A stretch of 64,000 nt of DNA. Origin: Massilia sp. erpn. GTDB taxonomy: Bacteria > Pseudomonadota > Gammaproteobacteria > Burkholderiales > Burkholderiaceae_D. Below are positions 32,974 through 50,599 of the stretch, in pieces (the first letter of the stretch is position 1; each line of letters begins with the position of its first letter). A model generated the notes under the pieces. It searched no databases and was not told the origin of the DNA. It worked only from the letters and a program-made list of their open reading frames with translations. Both the position numbers and the translations under genes were made by a program. The stretch lies in assembly GCF_024400215.1 (NCBI RefSeq), contig NZ_CP053748.1, positions 1,302,001 through 1,366,000 on the forward strand. Reading direction: 5' to 3'.

Positions 32974-33008
32974 TCAAATAAAAAACGCCACCCGAAGGTG
33001 GCGTCTTG
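32974..33008 (-). terminator. Intrinsic terminator of the rpoBC operon with UUCG tetraloop
   Basis: On the minus strand GACGCCACC-TTCG-GGTGGCGTTTTTTATTT: a GC-rich stem of about eight pairs, the extra-stable UUCG loop and a T-rich tail, 14 bp after the rpoC stop codon. It closes the whole secE-nusG-rpl-rpo run. Confidence 0.92.
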
Positions 33009-33021
33009 TTGGCGCAGAAGC

Positions 33022-37248
<4,227 letters not shown>

Positions 37249-37282
37249 GTATCACTCCAGGTAGTGATGAATTCTTTAAACT

Positions 37283-37309
37283 GCCCGGCCGCTGCGTCAG
37301 CGGCCGGGC
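37283..37309 (-). other. Stable hairpin in the rpoB-rpoC intergenic region
   Basis: GCCCGGCCGCTG-ACG-CAGCGGCCGGGC gives a 12-bp stem in the 75-bp gap. No U-tract follows, so it is unlikely to be a terminator. It may be an RNase processing or mRNA-stability element that separates the two messages. Confidence 0.6.
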
Positions 37310-37323
37310 GACGTGCTGTGGTC

Positions 37324-41433
<4,110 letters not shown>

Positions 41434-41608
41434 GGACACTCCGTGAGTGACAGGAAAGGATAGAAAATTCAGGTTTCGGCTGTGGAACACAGGGGAAACC
41501 TCAAGGCACTACGCTTCCAGCAGGTTGCAAACAAGACAGGGGAACTACGGCACAGCGAAACGGCAGAGCTATAAATACGGCACAGACGACAAAGGAGCCA
41601 AAGCCGGA

Positions 41609-41626
41609 CCTCCCCCTCTGGGGAGG
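41609..41626 (-). promoter_or_regulatory. Attenuator-like hairpin between rplL and rpoB
   Basis: CCTCCCC-AGAG-GGGGAGG on the minus strand, 52 bp after the rplL stop and about 175 bp before rpoB. In Escherichia coli this gap holds a partial terminator and an RNase III site that set the ratio of L12 to beta. The position is the same here; the function is inferred. The rest of the 41434-41678 gap shows no further clear feature. Confidence 0.5.
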
Positions 41627-41678
41627 AGATCCGCAACTTTGGCTCAGGCGCAAAAGACTGCCAGCGCCGGTACTAAAA

Positions 41679-42053
41679 TTACTTCAGGTCGGCCTTGGCG
41701 CCAGCTTCTTCCAGCTTTTTCTTGCCGGCTTCAGCGTCAGCTTTCGACAGGGCTTCTTTCACGGTCTTCGGTGCGCCGTCAACCAGATCTTTGGCTTCTT
41801 TCAGGCCCAGACCGGTGATTTCGCGGACAGCTTTAATCACGCCCACTTTGTTCGCGCCGACTTCGGACAGCACCAGGTTGAACTCGGTTTGCTCTTCAGC
41901 AGCAGCGGCAGCGGCGCCACCAGCGGCAGCTGGAGCAGCCATTGCAGCAGCGGACACGCCGAATTTTTCTTCGAAGGCCTTGACCAGTTCGTTCAGGTCC
42001 ATCACGGACATTTCGCTCACTGCGTTCAGGATATCGTCTTTGCTAATTGCCAT
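41679..42053 (-). CDS. rplL: 50S ribosomal protein L7/L12
   Basis: 124 aa. The N-terminal dimerisation helix pair ([20 protein letters not shown]) is followed by an Ala-rich hinge (about residues 37-52). The C-terminal globular domain, which recruits translation factors, carries [20 protein letters not shown] and [20 protein letters not shown]. All are diagnostic. ATG 42053 follows AGGAG. It is part of the rplJL pair and shares L10-mediated autoregulation. Confidence 0.99.
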   Translation of the reverse strand: MAISKDDILNAVSEMSVMDLNELVKAFEEKFGVSAAAMAAPAAAGGAAAAAAEEQTEFNLVLSEVGANKVGVIKAVREITGLGLKEAKDLVDGAPKTVKEALSKADAEAGKKKLEEAGAKADLK

Positions 42054-42117
42054 TTGAAACTCCTAATGTATTTGTAATGCTACAGAATTGGTATTGACTG
42101 CGAAACCGGGCGCGCAA

Positions 42118-42615
42118 TTAAGCGGCTTCGGTTTCTTTCTTGGCTGCCAGAGCAGCCAGACCACGTGCAAAGCCCGACACCGGAGCCAGCATAACGCCCA
42201 ACAGCTGCGAGATGAGGACTTCACGGCTAGGAATGCTCGCCAGCGCGGCAACAGCGGCTTTATCCAGCTGCTTGCCTGCGAAGTTACCAGCCTTGATCAC
42301 CAGTTTGTCGTTGGTTTTGGCGAAGTCATTGATGACTTTCGCTGCTGCAACGGCGTCATCCGAGATCGAATAGATCAGCGGACCGGTCATTTCATCGGCC
42401 AGGGCGGCGAACTGCGTACCTTCCACGGAGCGGCGGGCCAGGGTGTTCTTCAGAACACGCAGGTACACGCCTTGGGTACGCGCTTTAGCACGGAGTTGCG
42501 TCAAGTGACCAACCTGGATGCCACGGTACTCGGCCACGACGATCGTTTGCGCAGTTGCTACTTTTGCGGAAACTTCGGCGACAACGGCCTTTTTGTCATT
42601 CAGATTGAGACCCAC
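42118..42615 (-). CDS. rplJ: 50S ribosomal protein L10
   Basis: 165 aa. The GTG at 42615 is chosen as start because AAGGAGG is seven bases upstream; a TTG at 42621 lies too close to it. The protein begins [20 protein letters not shown], the typical L10 start, and continues [20 protein letters not shown] and [20 protein letters not shown]. The C-terminal helix ([20 protein letters not shown]) binds L7/L12 dimers to form the ribosomal stalk base. Expression is expected to be repressed by the L10-L12 complex at the leader upstream. Confidence 0.98.
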   Translation of the reverse strand: MGLNLNDKKAVVAEVSAKVATAQTIVVAEYRGIQVGHLTQLRAKARTQGVYLRVLKNTLARRSVEGTQFAALADEMTGPLIYSISDDAVAAAKVINDFAKTNDKLVIKAGNFAGKQLDKAAVAALASIPSREVLISQLLGVMLAPVSGFARGLAALAAKKETEAA

Positions 42616-42619
42616 GGTC

Positions 42620-42840
42620 AACCTCCTTAAATGATGCGCGGCAACTGCCTTGCATCGGTTCGAACAACGGCGTCCGAGGTTTAGGAGTCCTATGGACTAC
42701 GAAACTTGTTCGGGTACACCATCTGCGCTGGGAGCCTTCGCTATTAACCCCTTGCCTGCCTGCTGCAAGCGGCCCAACGGTCTTTGATTGCCTGGCGGCA
42801 CGCTTGCACGCACCGCCAGCCCAAAGATGCGCCCGGCTAA
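42620..42840 (-). promoter_or_regulatory. L10 (rplJL) leader mRNA, autoregulatory region
   Basis: A 250-bp untranslated gap separates rplA (stop 42867) from rplJ. It contains several paired elements, including AGTCC-ATA-GGACT around 42690 and a stem CTGGCGG/CCGCCAG at 42792-42819. In gammaproteobacteria and Bacillus the equivalent leader binds L10-L12 to block rplJ translation, and position and size fit that element. The fold was not computed, so the exact L10-binding bulge is not located. Confidence 0.65.
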
Positions 42841-42866
42841 TCTTCCGCCGGGACTTGATTCTTGAC

Positions 42867-43562
42867 TTAGGCAGCCAGACCAGCGTGGTCGACGCGCACG
42901 CCCGCGCCCATCGTGGACGAGATCGCCACTTTGCGCAGGTACACGCCTTTCGACGAGGCTGGTTTTGCCTTGTTCAGGGCGTCGATCAGGGCCAGCAGAT
43001 TGCTCTTCAGGTCTGCATCGCTGAACGATTTACGGCCGATGGTGGCGTGGATGATACCGGCCTTGTCGGTACGGTACTGCACTTGACCGGCTTTCGCGTT
43101 TTTCACGGCGGTTGCCACGTCAGGCGTCACGGTGCCGACTTTCGGGTTTGGCATCAGGCCGCGTGGGCCCAGGATCTGGCCCAGGGTACCGACGATACGC
43201 ATGGTGTCAGGCGAAGCGATGACGATGTCGAAAGGCATGTTGCCGGCTTTGACTTGCTCAGCCAGGTCTTCCATGCCGACCACGTCGGCGCCGGCGGCTT
43301 TCGCTGCCTCAGCCTTGTCGCCCGAAGCGAACACGGCCACGCGAACGGTTTTGCCGGTGCCAGCTGGCAGCACGACGGAACCACGCACGACTTGGTCCGA
43401 TTTCTTCGGATCCACGCCCAGTTGCACGGACACGTCGATCGATTCGTTGAACTTGGCGGTTGCCAGTTCTTTAACCAGAGCAACAGCGTTGTCGAAAGCG
43501 TACACTTTGGTACGGTCTACTTTAGCCTTGATGGCTTGAGCGCGTTTGGACAGTTTTGCCAT
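42867..43562 (-). CDS. rplA: 50S ribosomal protein L1
   Basis: 231 aa, standard length. It starts [20 protein letters not shown]. The domain I motif [20 protein letters not shown] and the conserved RNA-binding segment [20 protein letters not shown] plus [18 protein letters not shown] are present. L1 binds the 23S rRNA stalk at the E site and is the translational repressor of the rplKA message in many bacteria. It starts two bases after the rplK stop, so the two are translationally coupled. Confidence 0.99.
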   Translation of the reverse strand: MAKLSKRAQAIKAKVDRTKVYAFDNAVALVKELATAKFNESIDVSVQLGVDPKKSDQVVRGSVVLPAGTGKTVRVAVFASGDKAEAAKAAGADVVGMEDLAEQVKAGNMPFDIVIASPDTMRIVGTLGQILGPRGLMPNPKVGTVTPDVATAVKNAKAGQVQYRTDKAGIIHATIGRKSFSDADLKSNLLALIDALNKAKPASSKGVYLRKVAISSTMGAGVRVDHAGLAA

Positions 43563-43564
43563 GA

Positions 43565-43996
43565 TTAGATGCCCTCTACCGTGATGCCCATCGAACGTGC
43601 GGAACCAGCGATGGTGCGCACTGCAGCTTCCATATCGGCAGCGGTCAGATCTGGGGTTTTCAGTTTAGCGATTTCTTCCGCTTGTGCGCGGGTCAGCTTG
43701 CCAACCTTGTCGGTATGTGGCTTAGGCGAACCTTTTTGCACGCCGGAGTGCTTCTTGATCAGGTAGGTTGCCGGCGGGGTCTTCATCACGAAGGTGAAGG
43801 ACTTGTCGGCGAAAGCGGTGATCACCACGGGAATCGGCATGCCTGGCTCCAGACCCTGGGTTTGGGCGTTGAAGGCTTTGCAGAATTCCATGATGTTCAG
43901 GCCGCGCTGACCCAGCGCAGGACCGATTGGAGGGGATGGGTTTGCCTTACCAGCTGGCACTTGCAGCTTGATAAAGCCAATGATTTTCTTTGCCAT
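43565..43996 (-). CDS. rplK: 50S ribosomal protein L11
   Basis: 143 aa from ATG 43996 ([20 protein letters not shown]), the family N-terminus; a GTG nine bases upstream is rejected. The Pro-rich N-terminal domain ([20 protein letters not shown]) is the thiostrepton and RelA-response region. The C-terminal rRNA-binding domain has [13 protein letters not shown] at the end. It is the first gene of the rplKAJL-rpoBC run, 123 bp after nusG. Confidence 0.99.
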   Translation of the reverse strand: MAKKIIGFIKLQVPAGKANPSPPIGPALGQRGLNIMEFCKAFNAQTQGLEPGMPIPVVITAFADKSFTFVMKTPPATYLIKKHSGVQKGSPKPHTDKVGKLTRAQAEEIAKLKTPDLTAADMEAAVRTIAGSARSMGITVEGI

Positions 43997-44119
43997 GTTG
44001 GGCACTTCCTATCGTTGGATTTGAGTAGTAGCGCCCCGCCGATCCTACATGGCAGGGCTCCTCTTGGCGGATTTTGCTGGAACCAGGTTCCGGAGCAGCG
44101 CTCCGTGGGCGCTTCTTGC

Positions 44120-44731
44120 TTATACTTTCTCGACCTGGCCGAACTCGAGTTCGACCGGCGTTGCGCGGCCGAAGATGGTGACGGAGACGCGCACCTTGGA
44201 TTTCTCGTAGTTGACTTCTTCGACATTGCCGTTGAAGTCGGTGAACGGGCCATCCTTGATGCGGACTTGCTCGCCCACTTCGTACAGCACTTTCGGCCGT
44301 GGCTTCTCCACGCCTTCCTGCATCTGGTGCATGATCTTTTCGATCTCGCGCGCCGGAATCGGGGTCGGCTTATTCGATTTGCCGCCGATGAAGCCGGTCA
44401 CCTTGCTGGTATTTTTCACCAAGTGCCAGGTTTCGTCGGTCATTTCCATTTCCACCAGCACATAGCCAGGGAAGAAACGGCGCTCGGTCACCGATTTTTG
44501 GCCGTTCTTGACTTCGACCACTTCTTCGGTCGGCACCAGGATCTGGCCGAACTGGTCTTGCATGCCGGCGCGTTCCACGCGCTCGGTCAGCGCGCGCTGC
44601 ACGCTCTTTTCCATACCGGAGTAGGCATGCACCACATACCAGCGCTTATTGCTGACAGGCACGCTGAGCGCCGCGCCAGCATCTTGTGCCGGGACGCTGC
44701 CCGGCACTTCGTCTTGCACATTTTCGCTCAT
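44120..44731 (-). CDS. nusG: Transcription termination/antitermination protein NusG
   Basis: 203 aa. The ATG at 44731 overlaps the secE stop (TAATG), a tight coupling that decides the start. The NGN domain begins [20 protein letters not shown] and contains [20 protein letters not shown]. The C-terminal KOW domain has [20 protein letters not shown]. An extra N-terminal tail of about 25 residues ([20 protein letters not shown]) precedes NGN, as is common in this bacterial group. NusG binds RNA polymerase and links it to Rho, NusA-type complexes or the ribosome. Confidence 0.98.
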   Translation of the reverse strand: MSENVQDEVPGSVPAQDAGAALSVPVSNKRWYVVHAYSGMEKSVQRALTERVERAGMQDQFGQILVPTEEVVEVKNGQKSVTERRFFPGYVLVEMEMTDETWHLVKNTSKVTGFIGGKSNKPTPIPAREIEKIMHQMQEGVEKPRPKVLYEVGEQVRIKDGPFTDFNGNVEEVNYEKSKVRVSVTIFGRATPVELEFGQVEKV

Positions 44732-45114
44732 TATTGTTTCCAACCCAGGATGACGTCGTACAACAGGAATTCCAGCAGCTTATCCGTGCCCCACAGGAAC
44801 ACAGCCATCACGAGGACGAAGGCAAACACGATCATCGTGATTTGCGTGGCTTCTTTGCGCGTCGGCCAAACAACTTTCTTGGTTTCGCGGACGGCTTCCT
44901 TGGCGAAATTCAGAAAATCTCGGCCGGTGGCGGAGGTGTACGCGATGCCAGCGGAAATAAGCAAACCAACCACAAGCGCAGCTGCCCGCACCAGGGTTGG
45001 TTGACCTGCCAGGTAAAAGAACCCGACTACGCCCGCAATCGCTGCAACCACTGCCAGCACGACTTTGAACTTGTCGTTTGACGTGCTAACGGTTTGCACG
45101 GATTGATTAGACAT
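44731..45114 (-). CDS. secE: Preprotein translocase subunit SecE
   Basis: 127 aa, the three-TM form typical of gamma- and betaproteobacteria. TM segments lie at about residues 17-36, 42-61 and 97-117. The conserved cytosolic motif [20 protein letters not shown] sits between the second and third, where SecE clamps SecY. It follows tRNA-Trp by 35 bp and overlaps nusG by one base. Confidence 0.97.
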   Translation of the reverse strand: MSNQSVQTVSTSNDKFKVVLAVVAAIAGVVGFFYLAGQPTLVRAAALVVGLLISAGIAYTSATGRDFLNFAKEAVRETKKVVWPTRKEATQITMIVFAFVLVMAVFLWGTDKLLEFLLYDVILGWKQ

Positions 45115-45149
45115 TCTATTTTACTTTCGGTGCCCTGCACCAGGTTCGG

Positions 45150-45225
45150 TGGCAGGGGCGGAGGGCATCGAACCCCCAACCTTCGGTTTTGGAGACCGAC
45201 GCTCTGCCAATTGAGCTACGCCCCT
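45150..45225 (-). tRNA. tRNA-Trp (anticodon CCA)
   Basis: 76 nt with encoded 3' CCA. The acceptor AGGGGCG pairs with CGCCCCT. The anticodon arm reads GTCGGTCTCCAAAACCGA, with CCA at positions 34-36, and the T-loop is GGTTCGATGCC. It lies between tuf and secE, the conserved place for tRNA-Trp in this operon. Confidence 0.98.
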
Positions 45226-45297
45226 ACGTAAAACTTTATCAGTGAATCCGTTATTCTAGCATCCAGCGCTGCCGGATGCTAGTGTTTGGCAGGATTC

Positions 45298-46488
<1,191 letters not shown>

Positions 46489-46569
46489 TTTAGACTCCTA
46501 ACAAATTAATGAGATGCTGGGCGCACGCCCGTCTGTCAGATATTGATGTACTGCGGATACTGCGAATTC

Positions 46570-46644
<75 letters not shown>

Positions 46645-46681
46645 TTATATTGCGATGCACGCGGTGCTTTGCAAGTCCTGC

Positions 46682-46755
46682 TGGAGCGGGTGAAGGGAAT
46701 CGAACCCTCGTCTTAAGCTTGGAAGGCTTCAGCTCTACCATTGAGCTACACCCGC
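46682..46755 (-). tRNA. tRNA-Gly (anticodon TCC)
   Basis: 74 nt with encoded CCA. The acceptor GCGGGTG pairs with CACCCGC. The anticodon arm is GAAGCCTTCCAAGCTT, with TCC in the loop, and the T-arm is GAGGGTTCGATTCCCTT. Confidence 0.97.
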
Positions 46756-46800
46756 GAGGTTACGACTTCTTCACTAGCACTCAGTTTCCTTGCAAAAACT

Positions 46801-46886
46801 TGGTGGAGGGGACTGGATTCGAACCAGTGTACTCATAAGAGGGCAGATTTACAGTCTGCTGCCTTTAACCACTCGGCCACCCCTCC
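46801..46886 (-). tRNA. tRNA-Tyr (anticodon GTA)
   Basis: 86 nt, a class II tRNA with a long variable arm (CCCTCTTATGAGTA). The acceptor GGAGGGG pairs with CCCCTCC. The anticodon arm GCAGACTGTAAATCTGC has GTA in the loop. It is the first gene of the Tyr-Gly-Thr-tuf transcript. Confidence 0.98.
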
Positions 46887-46981
46887 GCGAGGAACCGCAG
46901 AGTATGAAGCAACTAACATCTGGTGTCAACCCTCTTGGCGCATACTTTGCTTTGAGTGAATGACTGCTGCTTCGGGGCGAG

Positions 46982-47011
46982 ATTGTAAAGGCTAACCCTG
47001 GGGAAATGCAA
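46982..47011 (-). promoter_or_regulatory. Strong promoter of the tRNA-Tyr/Gly/Thr-tuf operon
   Basis: On the minus strand TTGCAT and TACAAT are 18 bp apart, followed by a CTCGCCCC discriminator, the GC-rich start typical of stringently controlled stable-RNA promoters. The tRNA-Tyr gene begins about 95 bp downstream. The remaining 46887-47203 gap holds only leader sequence and, on the other strand, a TATACAAT -10-like motif (about 47155-47162) that may serve the GGDEF/EAL gene. Confidence 0.8.
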
Positions 47012-47203
47012 GTGTTGTTTTCCAGTTTTTTTTACTGCCCATTCCCAAGCCTTTCTACCTCCCCCGGCAACGCTTGCTGCCAGCATGCAAGCTATCGTCT
47101 TTCTGTCCAGCATCAAACTCCGGGCGGGCGCCGTGTTTTTGTGTTGCACTTTTTCTTATACAATCGATTTTCACCCTGAACCGCCGTCCCTTCTGGAGCG
47201 CCG

Positions 47204-50200
47204 TTGTACATGATTCGAGCCCGCAACTGGCCTGTCTGGCGCAGCACCCTGGCCGCCAACGCCGCCGTCGCGGCCCTCTACCTGTTGACCGGCTGGCTGG
47301 GTCTGCAACTGGCGCTGTCGCCCGGTTATGCCACCCCGCTGTTCCTGCCGGCCGGCATCGCCCTGGCCGCCCTGGTCAGTGGCGGCACCCGCCTGCTGCC
47401 CGGCATCGCCGCCGCCTCGCTGCTGATGAATCTGCTGATCCCGCTCGGTCCCGAGCCGGGCAGCGCGCGCTGGCTGGCCGCCCTGGCCGCCGCCAGCGCC
47501 TCCACCCTGCAAGCCTTTGTTGCGCTGCACGCCTTCCGCCGCTGGGTGGCGCCCGAGATCGCGCTGGGCCGCGACGTGCTGCGCTTCCTCTTGCTCACGC
47601 CCCTGCTCGCCATCACCAGCAGCACCCTGTCGCTGACCATGATCGGCCTGCTCGGCGTGATTCCCGCCGCCGACCTGGCCGGCAACTGGCTGGCCTGGTG
47701 GATCGGCGACAGCGTCGGCATGCTGCTGGCCGCGCCGCTGCTGTGGATCGTCATCGGCCGCCCGCGCCAGCTGTGGTGGCGCCGGCGCTGGCTGGTCGGC
47801 CTGCCGCTGCTGCTGCTGACCGCCGTCTTCGTCGCCATCTATGTGCAGGTCGAGCGCTGGGAATCGGGCCAGCAGATGCAAACCTTCCGCCTCAAGTCGC
47901 AACAGGCGGGCGACCTGCTGCAAGCCAAGCTCAGCGAGCACGAGCGCTTCGTCTACGCTATGGCGCGCGCGGTCAACGGCCACGGTCGCAATATGACGGC
48001 GCGCGACTTCAGCAATCTGGCGCGCGGCTACCTGGAGCAGCGCCCCGAACTCCTGTCGATGAGCTGGCTGCGTCCCGTCACCCAGGCCCAGCGCGCCGAC
48101 TTCGAAGCCTGGGGCCGGGCCGAAGTGCGGCCCGACTTCCACATCCGCCAGCGCGGCCCCGACCTGCAGCTGCAGGCGGCCGGCCCGAGGGCGCGCTATG
48201 TGGTGGCCACCTTCATCGAACCGAACGGCAATCGCCTCTACCACGGCGCCGACTTCCTCTCCGAGCCGCAGCGCGCAGCCGCCGTGAACGCCGCCCTGAG
48301 CAGTGGGCGGCCCAGCGCCAGCGCCCCGCTCGAACTGCTGCGGCGCGAGATCGGGCGCGGCATCGTGCTGCTGCAGGCCGTCTATCCCGACGAGGGCGAG
48401 CCGGCCATCGGCCTGCTGCTGGTCTCGCTGCAAGTCGATTCCTACCTCAAGCGCGCCCTGCAGCAAGTCGACTTCCCCCACTTCCTGACCCGGCTGGAAG
48501 ACGTCAGCGCGGCCCAGCCCATTGCCCTGCTGGACGATTTGCAGCGCCCGGCCCGGCTGGGCGACTTCCAGCAGCGCCTGCACTTCGGCGGCCGCGTCTA
48601 CCTGCTGACGCTGGCGCCCACGGCCGCCTACGCCGCCGCCCAGCGCGGCTGGCAAAGCTGGATGGTGCTGACCGCCGGCCTGTTCCTGACCGCCCTGCTG
48701 GGCGCCCTGCTGCTCTTGATCAGCGGCGAACGTGCCCAGATCCAGGCCCAGGTGCGCGACAGCACGGCCCGCCTGCAAGAGCGCGAAGCGCGCCTGCAAG
48801 CCATCCTCGACAAGGCGGCCGACGCCATCCTCACCCTGGCCAGCGATGGCCGCCTGGTGTCGGCCAATGCGGCGGCCGGCCGCCTGTTCGGCTACCCGGC
48901 CGAGCTGATGCAGGGTCTGGAACTGGAGCGCCTGCTGCCGCTCGACGAGGGCCACAGCGCCGCCACCCTGCTGCGCGCCATTGCCGGCGGCGCCAGCCAC
49001 GAACACCAGGCCAGCGGCTGGCGCAGCGACGGCAGCAGCTTCCCGCTCGCCATCTCGGTCAGCGAAGTCGAGCTGCCCGACGAAACCCTGTTCGTCGCCA
49101 TCCTGCATGACCTGACCGAACAGCACCGCGCCCAGGAACGCATCTACCGCCTGGCCCACCACGACCCGCTGACCGGCCTCGACAACCGCCTCTCGCTGAA
49201 CCTGCGCCTGGACCAGTTGCTGGCCCAGACTCGGCGCGCCGGCGGCGCCGCGGCCGTGATGTTCCTCGACCTCGACCACTTCAAGAAAATCAACGATACC
49301 CACGGCCACCAGGTGGGTGACCTGCTCTTGGTGGCCGTGGCCAACCGGCTGCGCGAACTGATGCGCGAAATCGACACCATCGCCCGCCTCGGCGGCGACG
49401 AATTCATCGTCGTCACCAGCGGCACCGTGACGCCCGAGGCGGCCGGCGCGATCGCGGTGCGCATCGTCGACGCGCTGAGCCAGCCTTACAGCCTGCAAGG
49501 CTTGACCGTGCACAGCGGCGCCAGCGTCGGCGTCGCCATGTTCCCCAGCGACGGCGACGATGGCGGCACCCTGCTGCGCCACGCCGACACCGCCATGTAC
49601 GCCGCCAAGACCCAGGGCCGTGGCAATTTCCAGTTCTTCTCGCCGGCCATGAACCGCGCCACCCACGAGCGCCTGCTGCTGGAAAACCGCCTGTGGCAGG
49701 GGCTCGAGCAGCGCGAATTCGAACTGTATCTGCAAGCCCAGATCGACCTCGACAGCCGCCACGTGATCGGCGCCGAAGCCCTGCTGCGCTGGCACCATCC
49801 CGAGCTCGGCATGGTGGCGCCCGACCGCTTCATCCCGATCGCCGAGGAATCCGGCTTGATCCTGGCGCTGGGCGACTGGGTGCTGCAGGAAGCGGTGGGC
49901 CTGCTGCAGCGCTGGCGCAGCGCCGGCCTGGGCCACCTGCGCCTGGCCGTCAACCTCTCGGCACGCCAATGCCACGGCGGCGGCCTCCTGCCCCTGCTCG
50001 ACCGCCTGCTGGCCGACAGCGGCATCGATCCGGCCCTGCTCGAACTGGAAATCACCGAATCGGCCGCCATGCAGGATCCCGAGCGCAGCCGCGAACTGCT
50101 GCGCGAACTGCGCGCGCGCGGCATCAAGGTGGCGATCGACGACTTCGGCACCGGCTACTCCTCGCTCAGCTACCTGAAGCTGTTCGAAATCGACCGCATC

Positions 50201-50452
50201 AAGATCGACCGCGGCTTCGTCAAGGACATCGAAAGCGACCCCAACGACGCCGTGATCGTGGCCGCCACCATCGCCCTGGCCCACTCCCTGGGGCTGGAAG
50301 TCATTGCCGAAGGCGTCGAAACCGAAGCCCAGTCCGACTTCCTGCGCAACAAGCGCTGCGACGAAGCCCAAGGCTACCTGTTTGCCCGTCCCCTGCCCGT
50401 CCCCGCCTTCGAAGAATTCGCCCACCCCAGCCTCGCCAGCACCGCCCCTTGA
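47204..50452 (+). CDS. MASE1-CHASE-PAS-GGDEF-EAL c-di-GMP signalling protein
   Basis: 1082 aa. An N-terminal MASE1-like region of about eight TM helices (residues 10-205) is followed by a periplasmic CHASE-like domain (about 225-475) and a further TM helix. A PAS domain follows (about 525-640, AILDKAADAILTLASDGRLV), then GGDEF with an intact RLGGDEFIVV near 729, and EAL with an intact GAEALLRWHHP near 857. Later EAL motifs are present (ELEITESA, AIDDFGTGYSSLSYLKLF, KRCDEAQGYLFARPLP). Both catalytic sites look whole, so it may make or break c-di-GMP depending on input. The start TTG 47204 has GGAG five bases upstream; ATG 47210 is the alternative. The stop TGA lies within a palindromic-repeat flank module. 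Confidence 0.9.
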   Translation: MYMIRARNWPVWRSTLAANAAVAALYLLTGWLGLQLALSPGYATPLFLPAGIALAALVSGGTRLLPGIAAASLLMNLLIPLGPEPGSARWLAALAAASASTLQAFVALHAFRRWVAPEIALGRDVLRFLLLTPLLAITSSTLSLTMIGLLGVIPAADLAGNWLAWWIGDSVGMLLAAPLLWIVIGRPRQLWWRRRWLVGLPLLLLTAVFVAIYVQVERWESGQQMQTFRLKSQQAGDLLQAKLSEHERFVYAMARAVNGHGRNMTARDFSNLARGYLEQRPELLSMSWLRPVTQAQRADFEAWGRAEVRPDFHIRQRGPDLQLQAAGPRARYVVATFIEPNGNRLYHGADFLSEPQRAAAVNAALSSGRPSASAPLELLRREIGRGIVLLQAVYPDEGEPAIGLLLVSLQVDSYLKRALQQVDFPHFLTRLEDVSAAQPIALLDDLQRPARLGDFQQRLHFGGRVYLLTLAPTAAYAAAQRGWQSWMVLTAGLFLTALLGALLLLISGERAQIQAQVRDSTARLQEREARLQAILDKAADAILTLASDGRLVSANAAAGRLFGYPAELMQGLELERLLPLDEGHSAATLLRAIAGGASHEHQASGWRSDGSSFPLAISVSEVELPDETLFVAILHDLTEQHRAQERIYRLAHHDPLTGLDNRLSLNLRLDQLLAQTRRAGGAAAVMFLDLDHFKKINDTHGHQVGDLLLVAVANRLRELMREIDTIARLGGDEFIVVTSGTVTPEAAGAIAVRIVDALSQPYSLQGLTVHSGASVGVAMFPSDGDDGGTLLRHADTAMYAAKTQGRGNFQFFSPAMNRATHERLLLENRLWQGLEQREFELYLQAQIDLDSRHVIGAEALLRWHHPELGMVAPDRFIPIAEESGLILALGDWVLQEAVGLLQRWRSAGLGHLRLAVNLSARQCHGGGLLPLLDRLLADSGIDPALLELEITESAAMQDPERSRELLRELRARGIKVAIDDFGTGYSSLSYLKLFEIDRIKIDRGFVKDIESDPNDAVIVAATIALAHSLGLEVIAEGVETEAQSDFLRNKRCDEAQGYLFARPLPVPAFEEFAHPSLASTAP

Positions 50453-50533
50453 TCTGCCGCAAACAATGTCCAACCCTGGTGTCAGGCGGGGCCGCCGAGG
50501 CACCAGACCCGGACATTCTTTGAGATTGATCAA
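50447..50533. repeat. Palindromic intergenic repeat, copy 3 (degenerate)
   Basis: A left flank CTTG-ATCTGCCG-CAAAC (to 50464) leads into AATGTCCAACCCTGGTG, then an enlarged GC-rich loop (TCAGGCGGGGCCGCCGAGG) and CACCAGACCCGGACATT. It ends in TTGAG-ATTG-ATCAA at 50520-50533. It directly abuts copy 4 and supplies the stop codon of the GGDEF/EAL gene. Confidence 0.8.
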
Positions 50534-50591
50534 AAAATGTCCGACCTTAGTGCCTGACACCAGGGTGGACATTGTTTGATCTGGCGCAAAC
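50520..50591. repeat. Palindromic intergenic repeat, copy 4
   Basis: The flank TTGAGATTGATCAA leads to AATGTCCGACCTTAGTG, loop CCTGA, then CACCAGGGTGGACATT and the 18-bp module GTTTG-ATCTGGCG-CAAAC (50574-50591). The left arm has several mismatches to the right. It ends nine bases before the HDOD gene stop, so the tandem copies 3 and 4 fill the gap between two convergent genes. Confidence 0.85.
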
Positions 50592-50599
50592 CGTTGGGA

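Noticed and set aside
37283-37309. Terminator between rpoB and rpoC
   Set aside because: The stem is strong but lacks a U-tract, and rpoC must be expressed with rpoB; kept as a processing or stability hairpin.
41434-41678. Small gene in the rplL-rpoB gap
   Set aside because: The plus-strand frame there has no start signal and runs into rplL; the gap position fits a regulatory leader.
46913-47149. Minus-strand 78-codon frame upstream of tRNA-Tyr
   Set aside because: It overlaps the operon promoter and leader of the tRNA-tuf transcript, and has no Shine-Dalgarno or recognisable product.
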